Assembly (NCBI RefSeq): GCF_007828955.1
Contig: NZ_VIVR01000001.1
Span: 806,001-870,000 of the forward strand
Reading direction: 5' to 3'
DNA from: Kitasatospora atroaurantiaca
GTDB taxonomy: Bacteria; Actinomycetota; Actinomycetes; Streptomycetales; Streptomycetaceae
DNA length: 64,000 nt
Part shown: positions 36,019-43,977 of the stretch, piece by piece
Layout of the letters: every line of letters begins with the position of its first letter
Numbering within the stretch: position 1 is the first letter of the stretch
Program-made: the position numbers and the translations under genes
Notes under the pieces: model-generated
Told to the model about the DNA's origin: nothing
The model's database searches: none
What the model saw: the letters and a program-made list of their open reading frames with translations, nothing else

Positions 36019-37875
36019 ATGCGCATACTGAAACGCGGGCTCACATTCCTGCTCGCCCTGTGCCTGTCCATTGCCGGGATCGCCACAGTGGGCAGTACCC
36101 CGGCCGCTGCAGACGACTGCGCCTTCGACTGGGGGCTAATCGGCTGTGGTGTGGTTTGGAACAAAGCACCGTTGGCCGTGCAAATCGCCAACGACTGGTG
36201 CTTTGACCGATCCGACCCACACACGAAAAACGGATTCCAGGGCGACGCTCCGCGCTGCGGATCCACGGTCGATCTGCCTCCCGACCACAACTCGAAGGAG
36301 TACTTCAACGACACGGACGCCTTCCGGGCCTTCCGCGGGTGCATCACGACGGTCCAGATAGGCCTCTTCGGTACGCCGACCACGTACAACCGATGGACCG
36401 ATACAAGCCTGTGGATCAAGGTCTACGGTGAGGACCCGACTCTGATCGTCACCGACATCGTGTGCGGCGGCCCCGGCCCCCGCACCCCCGCGGGGGGCGG
36501 GCACCACCCGCCGATCGACCCGGACAACCCGGATTCGGACACCGGCGGCGGCAACAACGGCGGTTCGGCCGGCTACGACTACTACACCGTCACCACCAAC
36601 GGCGTCACCGTGGGCGCAGCCAACCCGGACTGCGCCAACTACCCGAGTGGCACCACCTGCGCGCCGGGAATCGACACCATCAACACTGGCGACCGCTTCA
36701 CCCCGCACTGCCAGAAGTCGGGCCAGAGCATCGGCCAGAACCCGTACTGGGTGTACGGCACCACCAGCCACAAGCAGACCGGCTGGATCCCGTCCTGGTG
36801 GATCAACTACCCCGACAACGTGCTGCCCGGCGTCCCGTTCTGCCAAGGCGCCGACGGCGTGTACCCGAATGCACCACGTCCCGAACGCAAGCCGGCCGTC
36901 ATCGTCGGAAACGACGGCAATCTCCAGGCCTTCGCCCGCGGTGCGGCCAACACGCTGCGGTACCAGTGGATGGACCGCACCAACGGCGTGTGGCACGACT
37001 ACGGCGCGTTGAACGTCAACGTCGCTGGCGACCCGGCCGCCGTGGTCGGCAGTGACGGCAACACTGTCGTCCTCACCCGCGGGACCGACAACACGCTGCG
37101 TCTGAACTGGATGAACAAGGACAACGGCATCTGGAGCGGCAGCCTCACCATCGCCACCGGCATCGCCGGCGACCCTGCCGTGATGAAGGACAACCAGGGC
37201 AACCTCCAGGCATTCGCCCGCGGCACCGACGGCACGCTGCGGTACCTGTGGCAGAACCGCACCAACGGGCAGTGGAGCGCCACCATGACGCTCAACACGG
37301 CCATGGCCGGCGACCCCGCTGCAGTGCTGGGCAGTGACGGCAACAGCGTCGTCCTCACCCGCGGGACCGACAACACGCTGCGTCTGAACTGGATGAACAA
37401 GGACAACGGCATCTGGAGCGGCAGCCTCACCATCGCCACCGGCATCGCCGGCGACCCTGCCGTGATGAAGGACAACCAGGGCAACCTCCAGGCATTCGCC
37501 CGCGGCACCGACCGGACGCTGCGGTACCTCTGGCAGAACCGCAGCAACGGGCAGTGGAGCGCCACCATGGCGCTCAACACGGCCATGGCCGGAGCCCCGG
37601 CGGCAGTCGTCGGCGCGGACGGCAACTCCGTAGTCCTCACCCGCGGCACCGACGGCACCCTGCGCCTGAACTGGATGAACAAGGACAACGGGGTCTGGAG
37701 CAGCAGCCTCAACGTCACCGGCGACCTGTCCGGTGACCCCGCGCTGGTCCGCGGCAGCGACGGGAACCTCGTGACGCTCCTGCGCGGCGCGGACGCCACG
37801 CTGCGCATGCACTGGATGAACAAGGACAACGGCCAGTGGAGCGGCAGCCTCGCACTGGCCAACGATATGGCCTGA
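36019..37875 (+). CDS. Secreted lectin-like protein with a seven-bladed PLL-type propeller
   Basis: A 618-residue exported protein. The signal peptide ends near TPAAA-DD (residue 31). A Cys-containing N-domain (32-150), a Gly/Pro/Asp linker (about 150-188) and an SH3-like Cys-containing region (about 189-285) precede a C-terminal array of exactly seven 47-residue repeats (290-618). Each repeat carries GSDGNxxxLTRGTDxTLRxNWMN and a WSG or WSA close. This is the pattern of the PLL/PHL/AFL-type propeller lectins that bind fucose or other sugars. Blades 2-3 and 4-5 are almost identical at DNA level, so the array grew by duplication. Probable role: cell-surface or glycan recognition. Confidence 0.85.
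   Translation: MRILKRGLTFLLALCLSIAGIATVGSTPAAADDCAFDWGLIGCGVVWNKAPLAVQIANDWCFDRSDPHTKNGFQGDAPRCGSTVDLPPDHNSKEYFNDTDAFRAFRGCITTVQIGLFGTPTTYNRWTDTSLWIKVYGEDPTLIVTDIVCGGPGPRTPAGGGHHPPIDPDNPDSDTGGGNNGGSAGYDYYTVTTNGVTVGAANPDCANYPSGTTCAPGIDTINTGDRFTPHCQKSGQSIGQNPYWVYGTTSHKQTGWIPSWWINYPDNVLPGVPFCQGADGVYPNAPRPERKPAVIVGNDGNLQAFARGAANTLRYQWMDRTNGVWHDYGALNVNVAGDPAAVVGSDGNTVVLTRGTDNTLRLNWMNKDNGIWSGSLTIATGIAGDPAVMKDNQGNLQAFARGTDGTLRYLWQNRTNGQWSATMTLNTAMAGDPAAVLGSDGNSVVLTRGTDNTLRLNWMNKDNGIWSGSLTIATGIAGDPAVMKDNQGNLQAFARGTDRTLRYLWQNRSNGQWSATMALNTAMAGAPAAVVGADGNSVVLTRGTDGTLRLNWMNKDNGVWSSSLNVTGDLSGDPALVRGSDGNLVTLLRGADATLRMHWMNKDNGQWSGSLALANDMA
37066..37230 (+). repeat. 165-bp perfect direct repeat within the lectin gene (copy 1)
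   Basis: This stretch is identical to 37348-37512, an offset of 282 bp or exactly two blades (94 codons). It shows a recent in-frame duplication of a two-blade unit. Confidence 0.9.
37348..37512 (+). repeat. 165-bp perfect direct repeat within the lectin gene (copy 2)
   Basis: Identical to 37066-37230; the surrounding bases of the two-blade unit differ by only scattered substitutions. Confidence 0.9.
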
Positions 37876-37880
37876 CCGGC

Positions 37881-37904
37881 CGAGGGGCCTGCCCAGGCCC
37901 CTCG
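37881..37904 (+). terminator. Hairpin terminator of the lectin gene
   Basis: CGAGGGGCCT (37881-37890) pairs with 37895-37904 across a 4-base loop, 5 bp after the stop. The end of an IS5-type element starts at its right edge. Confidence 0.75.
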
Positions 37905-37925
37905 GGCCTGTTTCGAAAGTGCTGG

Positions 37926-38563
37926 TCACAGCCACTCGTTGATGGCTGCGACCAGCACGGTCGCTTCGTAGCGGACGGCGAGTTTGTCGTACCGGGTCGC
38001 GACCGCGCGGTGGCGCTTGAGGCGGCTAATCCCGCACTCCACCGCGTGGCGCTCCTTGTAGTCATACTTGTCGAACTTCGGTGGCCGACCGCCGTGGGAG
38101 CCCCGCTTCTTGCGGTTCGCGATCTGGTCCTTCTTCTCCGGGATCGTGCAACCGATGCAGCGTCTGCGCAGGTAGACGCGGTTCGCGCGGGAGCCGTACG
38201 CCTTGTCGGCGCGGACCTTGTCAGGCCGGGTGCGCGGACGCCCCGGGCCGAGCCTGGGCACACGGATGCGGCCCAGGACAACCTGGAACTGCGGGGAGTC
38301 ACCACGCTGTCCGGCCGTGATCACGAACGACATCAGCTTCTGGGCCTGCTCGACCGCCAGGTGGATCTTGGTAGTCAGTCCGCCACGGGAGCGTCCTGGT
38401 CCGTGGTCGTCGGGCTCGGTGAAGACGCCGCCGGGTGGCTCGACCTGCAGGTCCCCCTTTTGCGCGCACCGGCTGCGTGCTGGTGGGCGCGGGTGATCGT
38501 GGAGTCCACGGAGATGTCCCAGGTGATCAGGCCCTTCGCATCGGCTCGGGCCTGGAGCTGTTC
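37926..38563 (-). pseudogene. IS5-family transposase, C-terminal part (copy 1)
   Basis: The orfA-frame tail ([20 protein letters not shown], then [15 protein letters not shown]) and the orfB frame ([14 protein letters not shown] through [13 protein letters not shown] to [20 protein letters not shown] and AAINEWL) are both present. An AAAAGGGGG run at the frame switch suggests programmed -1 frameshifting as in IS427-group elements. The catalytic Asp of the first motif (ISVDST) and the C-terminal Glu (HAVECG) are kept. The N-terminal 80 residues are missing. Confidence 0.87.
38199..38563 (-). repeat. 365-bp inverted duplicate shared with copy 2
   Basis: This block matches 42168-42532 in reverse complement with about two substitutions over 365 bp. 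Its limits are the fusion with the SnoaL-like gene on one side and the loss of homology to the second lectin gene on the other. Confidence 0.9.
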
Positions 38564-38767
38564 GGCGGTCAGGCCGAGGGGTTGGGAGTCGTAGTACTCG
38601 GCGATGCCCTCCCGTCCGACTGTGTACGGGGGCAGCCCCTGGAAGATCGCGTCCTCGGTGAACTCGGCTGCGGCCAGCCCGGGTTCGTGCTTGTCGACGG
38701 CGGCCTTCCACCGGTCGAGGACGCTGCGGAGGACGGCTTGGTCGTCGGTCGTGTCGCTGGACATCAA
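38564..38767 (-). pseudogene. SnoaL-like/SgcJ-type protein, N-terminal half fused to IS
   Basis: ATG 38767 starts [20 protein letters not shown], followed by [18 protein letters not shown] and EGIAEYYDS, which is a SnoaL/NTF2-fold DUF4440-type N-terminus. After about 68 residues the frame runs directly into transposase sequence ([10 protein letters not shown]) and ends at 38375. The host gene is thus truncated and makes a chimeric product at best. It is 35 bp downstream-facing of the SDR gene on the same strand. Confidence 0.75.
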
Positions 38768-38802
38768 ACTGCTCCTGACGGTGCGCTGTCGGGTGGCCGG
38801 GT

Positions 38803-39516
38803 TCAGTGGCCAGCGCTCATGCCGCCGTCGACGTGGAGGATCGCGCCGGTCACGAACGGCGCGTTCTCCAGGTAGACGACCGCGTCGACGATGTCGCTGA
38901 CCTCGCCGAGCCGGCCGGTGGGCTGCAGGCCGGCCAGGAAGTCCTCGGGCTCCCCGGCGTGCATCGGGGTGCGGGTGGTGCCGGGGGAGACGGCGTTCAC
39001 CCGGATGCCGCGGGTGGCGTACTCGATGGCGAGGGACTTGGTCGCGGACTGCAGACCGCCCTTGGTGAGTGAGAGGAGCACGGAAGGGACCCTGGTGTCG
39101 GCGTTGTCGACCAGGCTGGTGGTGAGGTTGACGATGTGGCCGCCGCCCTGACCGAGCATCTGGCCGACGGCCAGTTGGGTGATCCGGAAGAACCCGTACA
39201 GGTTCACGCCGGTCATGGCCGCGTAGTCCTCGGCCGTGTAGTCGGTGAAGGGCTTGGGGATGAAGATGCCCGCGTTGTTGACGAGGGTGTCGATCCGGCC
39301 GAACCGTTCGATGCCGGCGGAGATGACGCGCTCGGCGGTGGCCGGGTCGGCGATGTCGCCGGGTACGGTCAGGATGCCGGCGTCTTCGGTCGGGGCGATC
39401 GACCGCGAGGTGGCGACGACGGCGTAGTCGAGCTTGGCGTAGGCCGCGACGAGGCCGGCGCCGATGCCCTGCGAGGCGCCAGTGATGACGGCGACCTTCC
39501 GTCCCTGAATGCTCAT
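38803..39516 (-). CDS. SDR-family protein lacking the catalytic Tyr
   Basis: A 237-residue Rossmann short-chain dehydrogenase/reductase. Cofactor motif TGASQGIG (12-19), LVNNAG (78-83), Ser134, the Lys of LTKGGL (Lys152) and the C-terminal [11 protein letters not shown] are present. In the YxxxK motif the Tyr position (148) is Leu: [10 protein letters not shown]. It may therefore be inactive, work by another proton donor, or be a regulator like NmrA-type relatives. The start ATG 39516 gives the usual N-terminus. It lies just upstream of the truncated SnoaL-like gene, and the pair may once have been an operon. Confidence 0.85.
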   Translation of the reverse strand: MSIQGRKVAVITGASQGIGAGLVAAYAKLDYAVVATSRSIAPTEDAGILTVPGDIADPATAERVISAGIERFGRIDTLVNNAGIFIPKPFTDYTAEDYAAMTGVNLYGFFRITQLAVGQMLGQGGGHIVNLTTSLVDNADTRVPSVLLSLTKGGLQSATKSLAIEYATRGIRVNAVSPGTTRTPMHAGEPEDFLAGLQPTGRLGEVSDIVDAVVYLENAPFVTGAILHVDGGMSAGH

Positions 39517-40375
39517 TTCAAACCTTCCGGAGTGTAGCCGAGCACTCGGCTCGGCAGCGGGTGGGATCTCTCGACCTCTGCTCTGGCCGCCGGTCGATGA
39601 ATCGAAGGTAGGCAGACGGGTGCCGGGCGGGCAACCGCTCACCGGCCATCTGCCGGAACCGGCTTCCTCCCAGGTGAAAGGCAGGGCCTCCCACGCAAGG
39701 TCGACGCCCTAGGGTCTGCTTCGAAAGTGGATCAAGGTCATGCGATGATCACGTTCCATGGCTCGGGGAGATCTGACGGATGCGCAGTTTGCGCCGTGAG
39801 GCGCTGTTGGTTCGAGCGGAGGTGGGAGACCTTCGCCGCTGACCTTGTCGCAGCAAGGCGGTGGAGCTGAGGGCAGCCTGATCCGGGTGATGCCGGGGAG
39901 GGCGGGAGCGGCCCTGACAACGTCGGGACGTGCCAGTACTGCCAGATGGTGCGGGTCCGGTAAGCGTGGTGGAGAGGAGTACGAGAGGAACCGGCGTCGT
40001 TACGTCCTAACTTCGTCACCGACTCCAATCTGGTGGATATGGGTCGGGCGCGGTGCGCACGGTCGCCTTCGGGGGCCGGAACTCCTGGGGCGTCTTATTG
40101 CTTGCGCCCGGGAGGCCATGAGGAAGGTCTGCGGCGTACTCATGGCGATGCCGCTGGGATACAGCCGGGCTCCTACTCCACCGAGCGAATCACAGTGAAC
40201 ACGGGAACCGCCTGTCCACGGTTCCCGGTCGGCGGGCCTCCAACTCGCGGGCCGGGATAGGCACATCGACTGCTGAACGGGATGGGTGGGGCGGAGCCGC
40301 CGTAGTACTCCGAGCCGGGGAAAGCCCGGCGCATGGGGAAGGGCGGCAGCGGTTTTGAGAAGGGAGGAGGCTGCA

Positions 40376-41848
40376 ATGCCGAAAGAAGCACCGGTGAACA
40401 CCGGTGCCCTGCTGGAACAAGCCCCGTTGGGGCCTCGTCAGCGGGTATCGGAGATGCAGGCCAAGCTTCACCGTTGGGCGGCGGCCGATCCCGGCCGCCG
40501 GTTCGACGACTTGTTCAACCTCGTGCACGACCCGGCGACGCTGATCGTGGCGTTCGATCGGGTGGCCGGCAACCGGGGGGCTCGAACCGCCGGCGTTGAT
40601 GACCTGACGGTCGCCGACGTGGAGGAGCGGATCGGAGTTCCCGGGTTTCTGGACGACCTGCGTGCTCAGCTCAAGGCGGGCACGTTTCGGGCTCTTCCGG
40701 TGCGGGAGAAGATGATTCCCAAGCCGGGCGGGTCGGGGAAGGTCCGGCGACTGGGGATTCCCGTCGTTGCCGACCGGGTCGTCCAGGCCGCGCTGAAGCT
40801 GGTGCTGGAGCCGATCTTCGAGGCCGACTTCAAGCCGGTCTCCTACGGGTTCCGGCCCAACCGGCGGGCCCAGGATGCGATTGCCGAGATCCACTTCTTC
40901 GGAACCCGCGGATACCGCTGGGTTCTGGACGCGGACATCCAGGCGTGCTTCGACGAGATCGAACACGCCCCGTTGATGGACCGCATCCGGATGCGGATCA
41001 AGGACAAGCGGGTCCTGGCCCTGGTGAAGGCGTTCTTGAAGGCCGGGGTCCTCACGGAACTCGGAGAGCTTCAGGACACCCACACCGGGACACCGCAGGG
41101 AGGCGTCATTTCGCCCCTCCTGGCCAACATCGCCTTGTCGGTGCTCGATGAGCACCTTCACCGGGCATGGGAGCCGGAGGGTGTGATGTCGACCCAGCGA
41201 CAGCGGGAGAGGCGGCGGCGTATCAAGGGCCTGCCGAACTGGCGAGTCGTCCGCTACGCGGACGACTTCGTGGTTCTGGTCCACGGGACCGAGCAGGACA
41301 CCGAGATCCTGCGCGAGGAGATCGCTCACGTCCTGCGGCCGATGGGCCTTCGGCTTTCGCCAGCGAAGACCCGCGTCGTCCACATGAGCGAGGGTTTCGA
41401 CTTCCTGGGGTTCCACATCCAGTGGCGCCGCAAGCGAGGAACGAGCAAGTGGTACGTCTACACCTTCGTCGCTCAACGGCCCCAGCGGTCGGTGAAGGCG
41501 AAGATCCGTGCCCTGACCCGCAAGACGTCGCAACAGGACCTGGGTTACGTGCTGACCAGTCTGAACATGGTCATGCGCGGATGGGCCAACTACTTCCGGC
41601 ACGCCGTCGCGAAGAACACCTTCAGCATGCTGGACAACTTCACCTGGTGGAGGCTGATCCGGATGCTGCGCGAGCGGCACCACTGGACGTGGTCGGATGT
41701 CCGCCGCCGGTTCGTCACCCCCTCCGGGCGGTGGCTTCCGATAGCGGCGGGCGAGGTCGAACTGCAGAAGATCAGCGCGATCCCGGTCACCCGGTATCGC
41801 TACCGCAGCAAGTCGATCCCCAGTCCCTGGCCCCTGCAAGAAGCTTGA
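40376..41848 (+). CDS. ltrA: Group II intron reverse transcriptase/maturase
   Basis: A 490-residue RT/maturase. RT motifs are clear: KPGGSGKVRRLGIPVVADRV, YGFRPNRRAQDAIAEIH, LDADIQACFDEIEH, TPQGGVISPLLANI and the catalytic VRYADDFVVL. The X/maturase domain follows (MVMRGWANYFRHAVAKNTFS). The protein ends without an HNH endonuclease domain, as in class C and some other bacterial introns. The start ATG 40376 is preceded by AGGGAGGAGG. It splices the intron and drives retromobility. Confidence 0.93.
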   Translation: MPKEAPVNTGALLEQAPLGPRQRVSEMQAKLHRWAAADPGRRFDDLFNLVHDPATLIVAFDRVAGNRGARTAGVDDLTVADVEERIGVPGFLDDLRAQLKAGTFRALPVREKMIPKPGGSGKVRRLGIPVVADRVVQAALKLVLEPIFEADFKPVSYGFRPNRRAQDAIAEIHFFGTRGYRWVLDADIQACFDEIEHAPLMDRIRMRIKDKRVLALVKAFLKAGVLTELGELQDTHTGTPQGGVISPLLANIALSVLDEHLHRAWEPEGVMSTQRQRERRRRIKGLPNWRVVRYADDFVVLVHGTEQDTEILREEIAHVLRPMGLRLSPAKTRVVHMSEGFDFLGFHIQWRRKRGTSKWYVYTFVAQRPQRSVKAKIRALTRKTSQQDLGYVLTSLNMVMRGWANYFRHAVAKNTFSMLDNFTWWRLIRMLRERHHWTWSDVRRRFVTPSGRWLPIAAGEVELQKISAIPVTRYRYRSKSIPSPWPLQEA

Positions 41849-41864
41849 CGGCAAAGGCCGTGGA

Positions 41865-41898
41865 GAGCCCGTTGCGTTGAGAGGCGCACGGCGGGTTC
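41865..41898 (+). ncRNA. Group II intron domain V
   Basis: 34 bases starting GAGCCCGTTGCG and ending GGCGGGTTC form the standard domain V helix with a TTGAGAG-type loop and bulge. Its place 17 bases after the maturase stop and before a domain VI stem is canonical. Confidence 0.85.
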
Positions 41899-42167
41899 GG
41901 CGAGAGGTCCGGGGAAACTGGCCGGGAGCAATCCCGACACCGCGCCCCGGGCCTACTCAGCGGGCGGTGCTGGAACCGCTGCTGCCGCAGGGCATCAAGG
42001 CCGGTCGGCCGCCGATGCACACGAAGCGGCAGCTGATAAACGGGATACGGTTTCGCACCCGCACGGGCGTACCGAGGCGGGATCTGCCCGAGCGGTACGG
42101 GCCGGGGGAGACGGTGTACGGGCTGTTCCGCCGCTGGCAGCGCGACGGCGCGTGGCACCGGATCCTC

Positions 42168-42532
42168 GAACAGCTCCAGGCCCGAGCCGATGCGAAGGGC
42201 CTGATCACCTGGGACATCTCCGTGGACTCCACGATCACCCGCGCCCACCAGCACGCAGCCGGTGCGCGCAAAAGGGGGACCTGCAGGTCGAGCCACCCGG
42301 CGGCGTCTTCACCGAGCCCGACAACCACGGACCAGGACGCTCCCGTGGCGGACTGACTACCAAGATCCACCTGGCGGTCGAGCAGGCCCAGAAGCTGATG
42401 TCGCTCGTGATCACGGCCGGACAGCGTGGTGACTCCCCGCAGTTCCAGGTTGTCCTGGGCCGCATCCGTGTGCCCAGGCTCGGCCCGGGGCGTCCGCGCA
42501 CCCGGCCTGACAAGGTCCGCGCCGACAAGGCG
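42168..42532 (+). repeat. 365-bp inverted duplicate shared with copy 1
   Basis: Reverse complement of 38199-38563 with about two substitutions. Upstream of it is unique IS 5' sequence; downstream is lectin-gene sequence. Confidence 0.9.
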
Positions 42533-43190
42533 CCCGAGCCTCGGATCACACTCGCAGACCCTGCTTTCGTCCAATACGAGCGACGACGACGGCGGATATC
42601 TGGCATACGGCTACATCGAAAACACGGTCGTCGAGGCTCAGAAGTTCACCGTATGCAACGCGAACCACTACTTCTACGACGAGTTCCGGCCGAACCTGTA
42701 CATGCACCGCAACATTCTGCACGTGTACGACTGCAGGGACGGCCTCACGTGCAGGTTCGACCACGTCGTGTACAGCCCCTGGTACGAGGGCACCGCCTAC
42801 CCCGCTGGTCCGGTCAGTTACCCGAGCATTCCCGACCCTGATTCCACAGAGCCTCTCCCGGATGGCAACGGTGGCTGGACCGCACCGCTGCCGGTCCACG
42901 AACTGACCAAGCCACAGCTGACAGTCGGTGCTGACGGCAACTTGCAGGCCTTTGCCACCGGTGCGGACGGCATCCTGAAGTACCTGTGGATGGACAAGAG
43001 CACCGGCCGGTGGAGCAGCCCCGGCACGCTCAACATCAACACCGCCGGCAATCCGGCCGCCGTGGTCGGCAGCGACGGTAATACCGTCGTGCTCAGCCGG
43101 GGCACCAACGGCGACCTGCGGCTGAACTGGATGAACAGCTCCTCCGGGAACTGGAGTCCAAGCCTCACCATCGCCACCAACCTCGCATGA
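42533..43190 (+). pseudogene. Second PLL-type lectin gene, 5'-truncated, two blades only
   Basis: After the IS junction, a frame (readable from about 42540) encodes a Cys-containing domain (FTVCNANHYFYDEFRP, HVYDCRDGLTCRFDHVVYSP) and two 47-residue blades (KPQLTVGADGNLQAFATG and NPAAVVGSDGNTVVLSRG) to a natural stop at 43190. It is the same family as the gene at 36019-37875 but has lost its start and signal peptide. The frame stays open through the IS, so a chimeric product is possible but unlikely to be secreted. Confidence 0.8.
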
Positions 43191-43196
43191 TCCGTT

Positions 43197-43229
43197 CCCG
43201 GCGGCGACCCGGTCATGGTCGCCGCCGGG
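43197..43229 (+). terminator. Hairpin terminator of the second lectin gene
   Basis: CCCGGCGGCGACC (43197-43209) pairs perfectly with 43217-43229 across a 7-base loop, 7 bp past the stop. Confidence 0.8.
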
Positions 43230-43343
43230 TGGTGCGGCACTCCCACTGGAGATTCACGGCAAGGCACCGATCCCGCCTCAGCCACCGGCGCATAGCCGTC
43301 CGCCGAATACGTTTCAGAACCTCCGGGTGGCTAACCTGGCCGG

Positions 43344-43934
43344 ATGGCGATCCATGGCTTCGGGACCACCGAGTTCCAACTCGTGCTGCTGCGGCGGATG
43401 GCCGACTTCCGCCCGCAGCTGGTCGAGCAGGCGGTGCACCAACTCGGCGCGTCCCGGGCGGAGATGCGGGAGGCGAACAAGCGCTGGCAGGCGATGATCC
43501 GCTCCTCCCGCTTCCCGCACGGGGCACGCCGCTACGCCGCGGTGCTCGGCCCGCCCCAGCTGACGCTCCCCCGCCGGATCGGCGACCTCAGCTGTACGGC
43601 GCAGCAGTGGGCGCTGCCGCTCTGGCCCGAGCTGCGCTTCGAGATTCTGCTCGGCCCCCAGGACAGCGGCGGCCCGGTCTGGAACGAGTGGCTGGTCCGC
43701 GCCGCCGGAACACCACTGCCCACCCTGCACACGCTCGTCGACCTGACGCCGTGGAGCTGCGTCGTCTCCGACGTCGCCGTGGCGTTCGCGCCCGCCGTCC
43801 CGCGCGAGGGCAGCGCGCCGATGCGGTGGCAGCTCGACTTCACCGCCCCCGACGCCGCCGGTCTGGCGCGCCACTGCACCGCCGACTTCACCTGGGGTCT
43901 CCTGCAGGAGGTCCGTATCGGCGAGCCCGACTGA
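43344..43934 (+). CDS. Actinobacterial protein of unknown function
   Basis: A 196-residue soluble protein I do not recognise. The N-terminal third is helical and charged (LVEQAVHQLGASRAEMREAN), the rest is mixed with many Trp/Pro (CTAQQWALPLWPELRFEILL). No signal peptide, TM or catalytic motif stands out. The start ATG 43344 is the natural one. It is convergent with the MFS gene across a hairpin. Confidence 0.7.
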   Translation: MAIHGFGTTEFQLVLLRRMADFRPQLVEQAVHQLGASRAEMREANKRWQAMIRSSRFPHGARRYAAVLGPPQLTLPRRIGDLSCTAQQWALPLWPELRFEILLGPQDSGGPVWNEWLVRAAGTPLPTLHTLVDLTPWSCVVSDVAVAFAPAVPREGSAPMRWQLDFTAPDAAGLARHCTADFTWGLLQEVRIGEPD

Positions 43935-43964
43935 GGGCCCGTCGGCAGAGCCGGCGGGCCCTCA
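43932..43964. terminator. Bidirectional hairpin terminator
   Basis: TGAGGGCCCG (43932-43941) pairs with CGGGCCCTCA (43955-43964) and the stem continues inward with a T-G wobble. It overlaps the stop codon of the unknown gene and precedes the MFS stop by 13 bp. Confidence 0.8.
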
Positions 43965-43977
43965 CATTCCTGCGCCT

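Larger units (their letters stand above)
37904..38563 (-). mobile_element. IS5-family element, copy 1 (3' portion only)
   Basis: The outer end GGGCCTGTTTCGAAAGTG (37904-37921) is a terminal repeat matching GGGTCTGCTTCGAAAGTG at 39712-39729 of copy 2. The transposase C-terminal part follows. The other end is not an IS end: it stops at 38563, fused to a SnoaL-like gene. The block 38199-38563 is shared with copy 2. Confidence 0.85.
39796..41954 (+). ncRNA. Group II intron (ribozyme with intron-encoded protein)
   Basis: A maturase gene, a canonical 34-base domain V (41865-41898) and a following domain VI-like stem (41899-41954) define the intron. The 5' end is placed near GTGAGGCG at 39796, which follows the group II GUG consensus; the 3' end near CCTAC at 41950-41954 is approximate. 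The roughly 580-base 5' non-coding part (39796-40375) is rich in stems. It sits in the transposase gene of IS copy 2. Confidence 0.82.
39712..42532 (+). mobile_element. IS5-family element, copy 2 (5' portion, carrying a group II intron)
   Basis: It begins with the terminal repeat GGGTCTGCTTCGAAAGTG (39712-39729). The transposase starts at ATG 39758 (MARGDLTDAQF), is broken near 39796 by the intron, resumes near 41955 (QRAVLEPLLPQG) and ends abruptly at 42532 ([10 protein letters not shown]) against lectin-gene sequence. The 3' IS end is absent here but present in copy 1, in opposite orientation. Confidence 0.85.
39758..42532 (+). pseudogene. IS5-family transposase, N-terminal part, interrupted by a group II intron (copy 2)
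   Basis: Exon-like parts 39758-39795 and about 41955-42532 encode MARGDLTDAQF, then RAVLEPLLPQGIKAGRPP, RRQ-like and GVPRRDLPERYG text, [11 protein letters not shown] and [13 protein letters not shown]. The AAAAGGGGG slippery run is at 42270-42278. The junction sequence around QF and QR does not join perfectly on paper, so the exact splice points are uncertain. It lacks the C-terminal half. Confidence 0.8.

Noticed and set aside
37066-37512. CRISPR-like repeat spacing
   Set aside because: The repeats are 165 bp, in frame and encode propeller blades; there are no short repeats with unique spacers.
42270-42278. Frameshift in the IS transposase as a mutation
   Set aside because: Both copies carry the same AAAAGGGGG run at the frame change, so programmed -1 frameshifting is more likely than independent damage.
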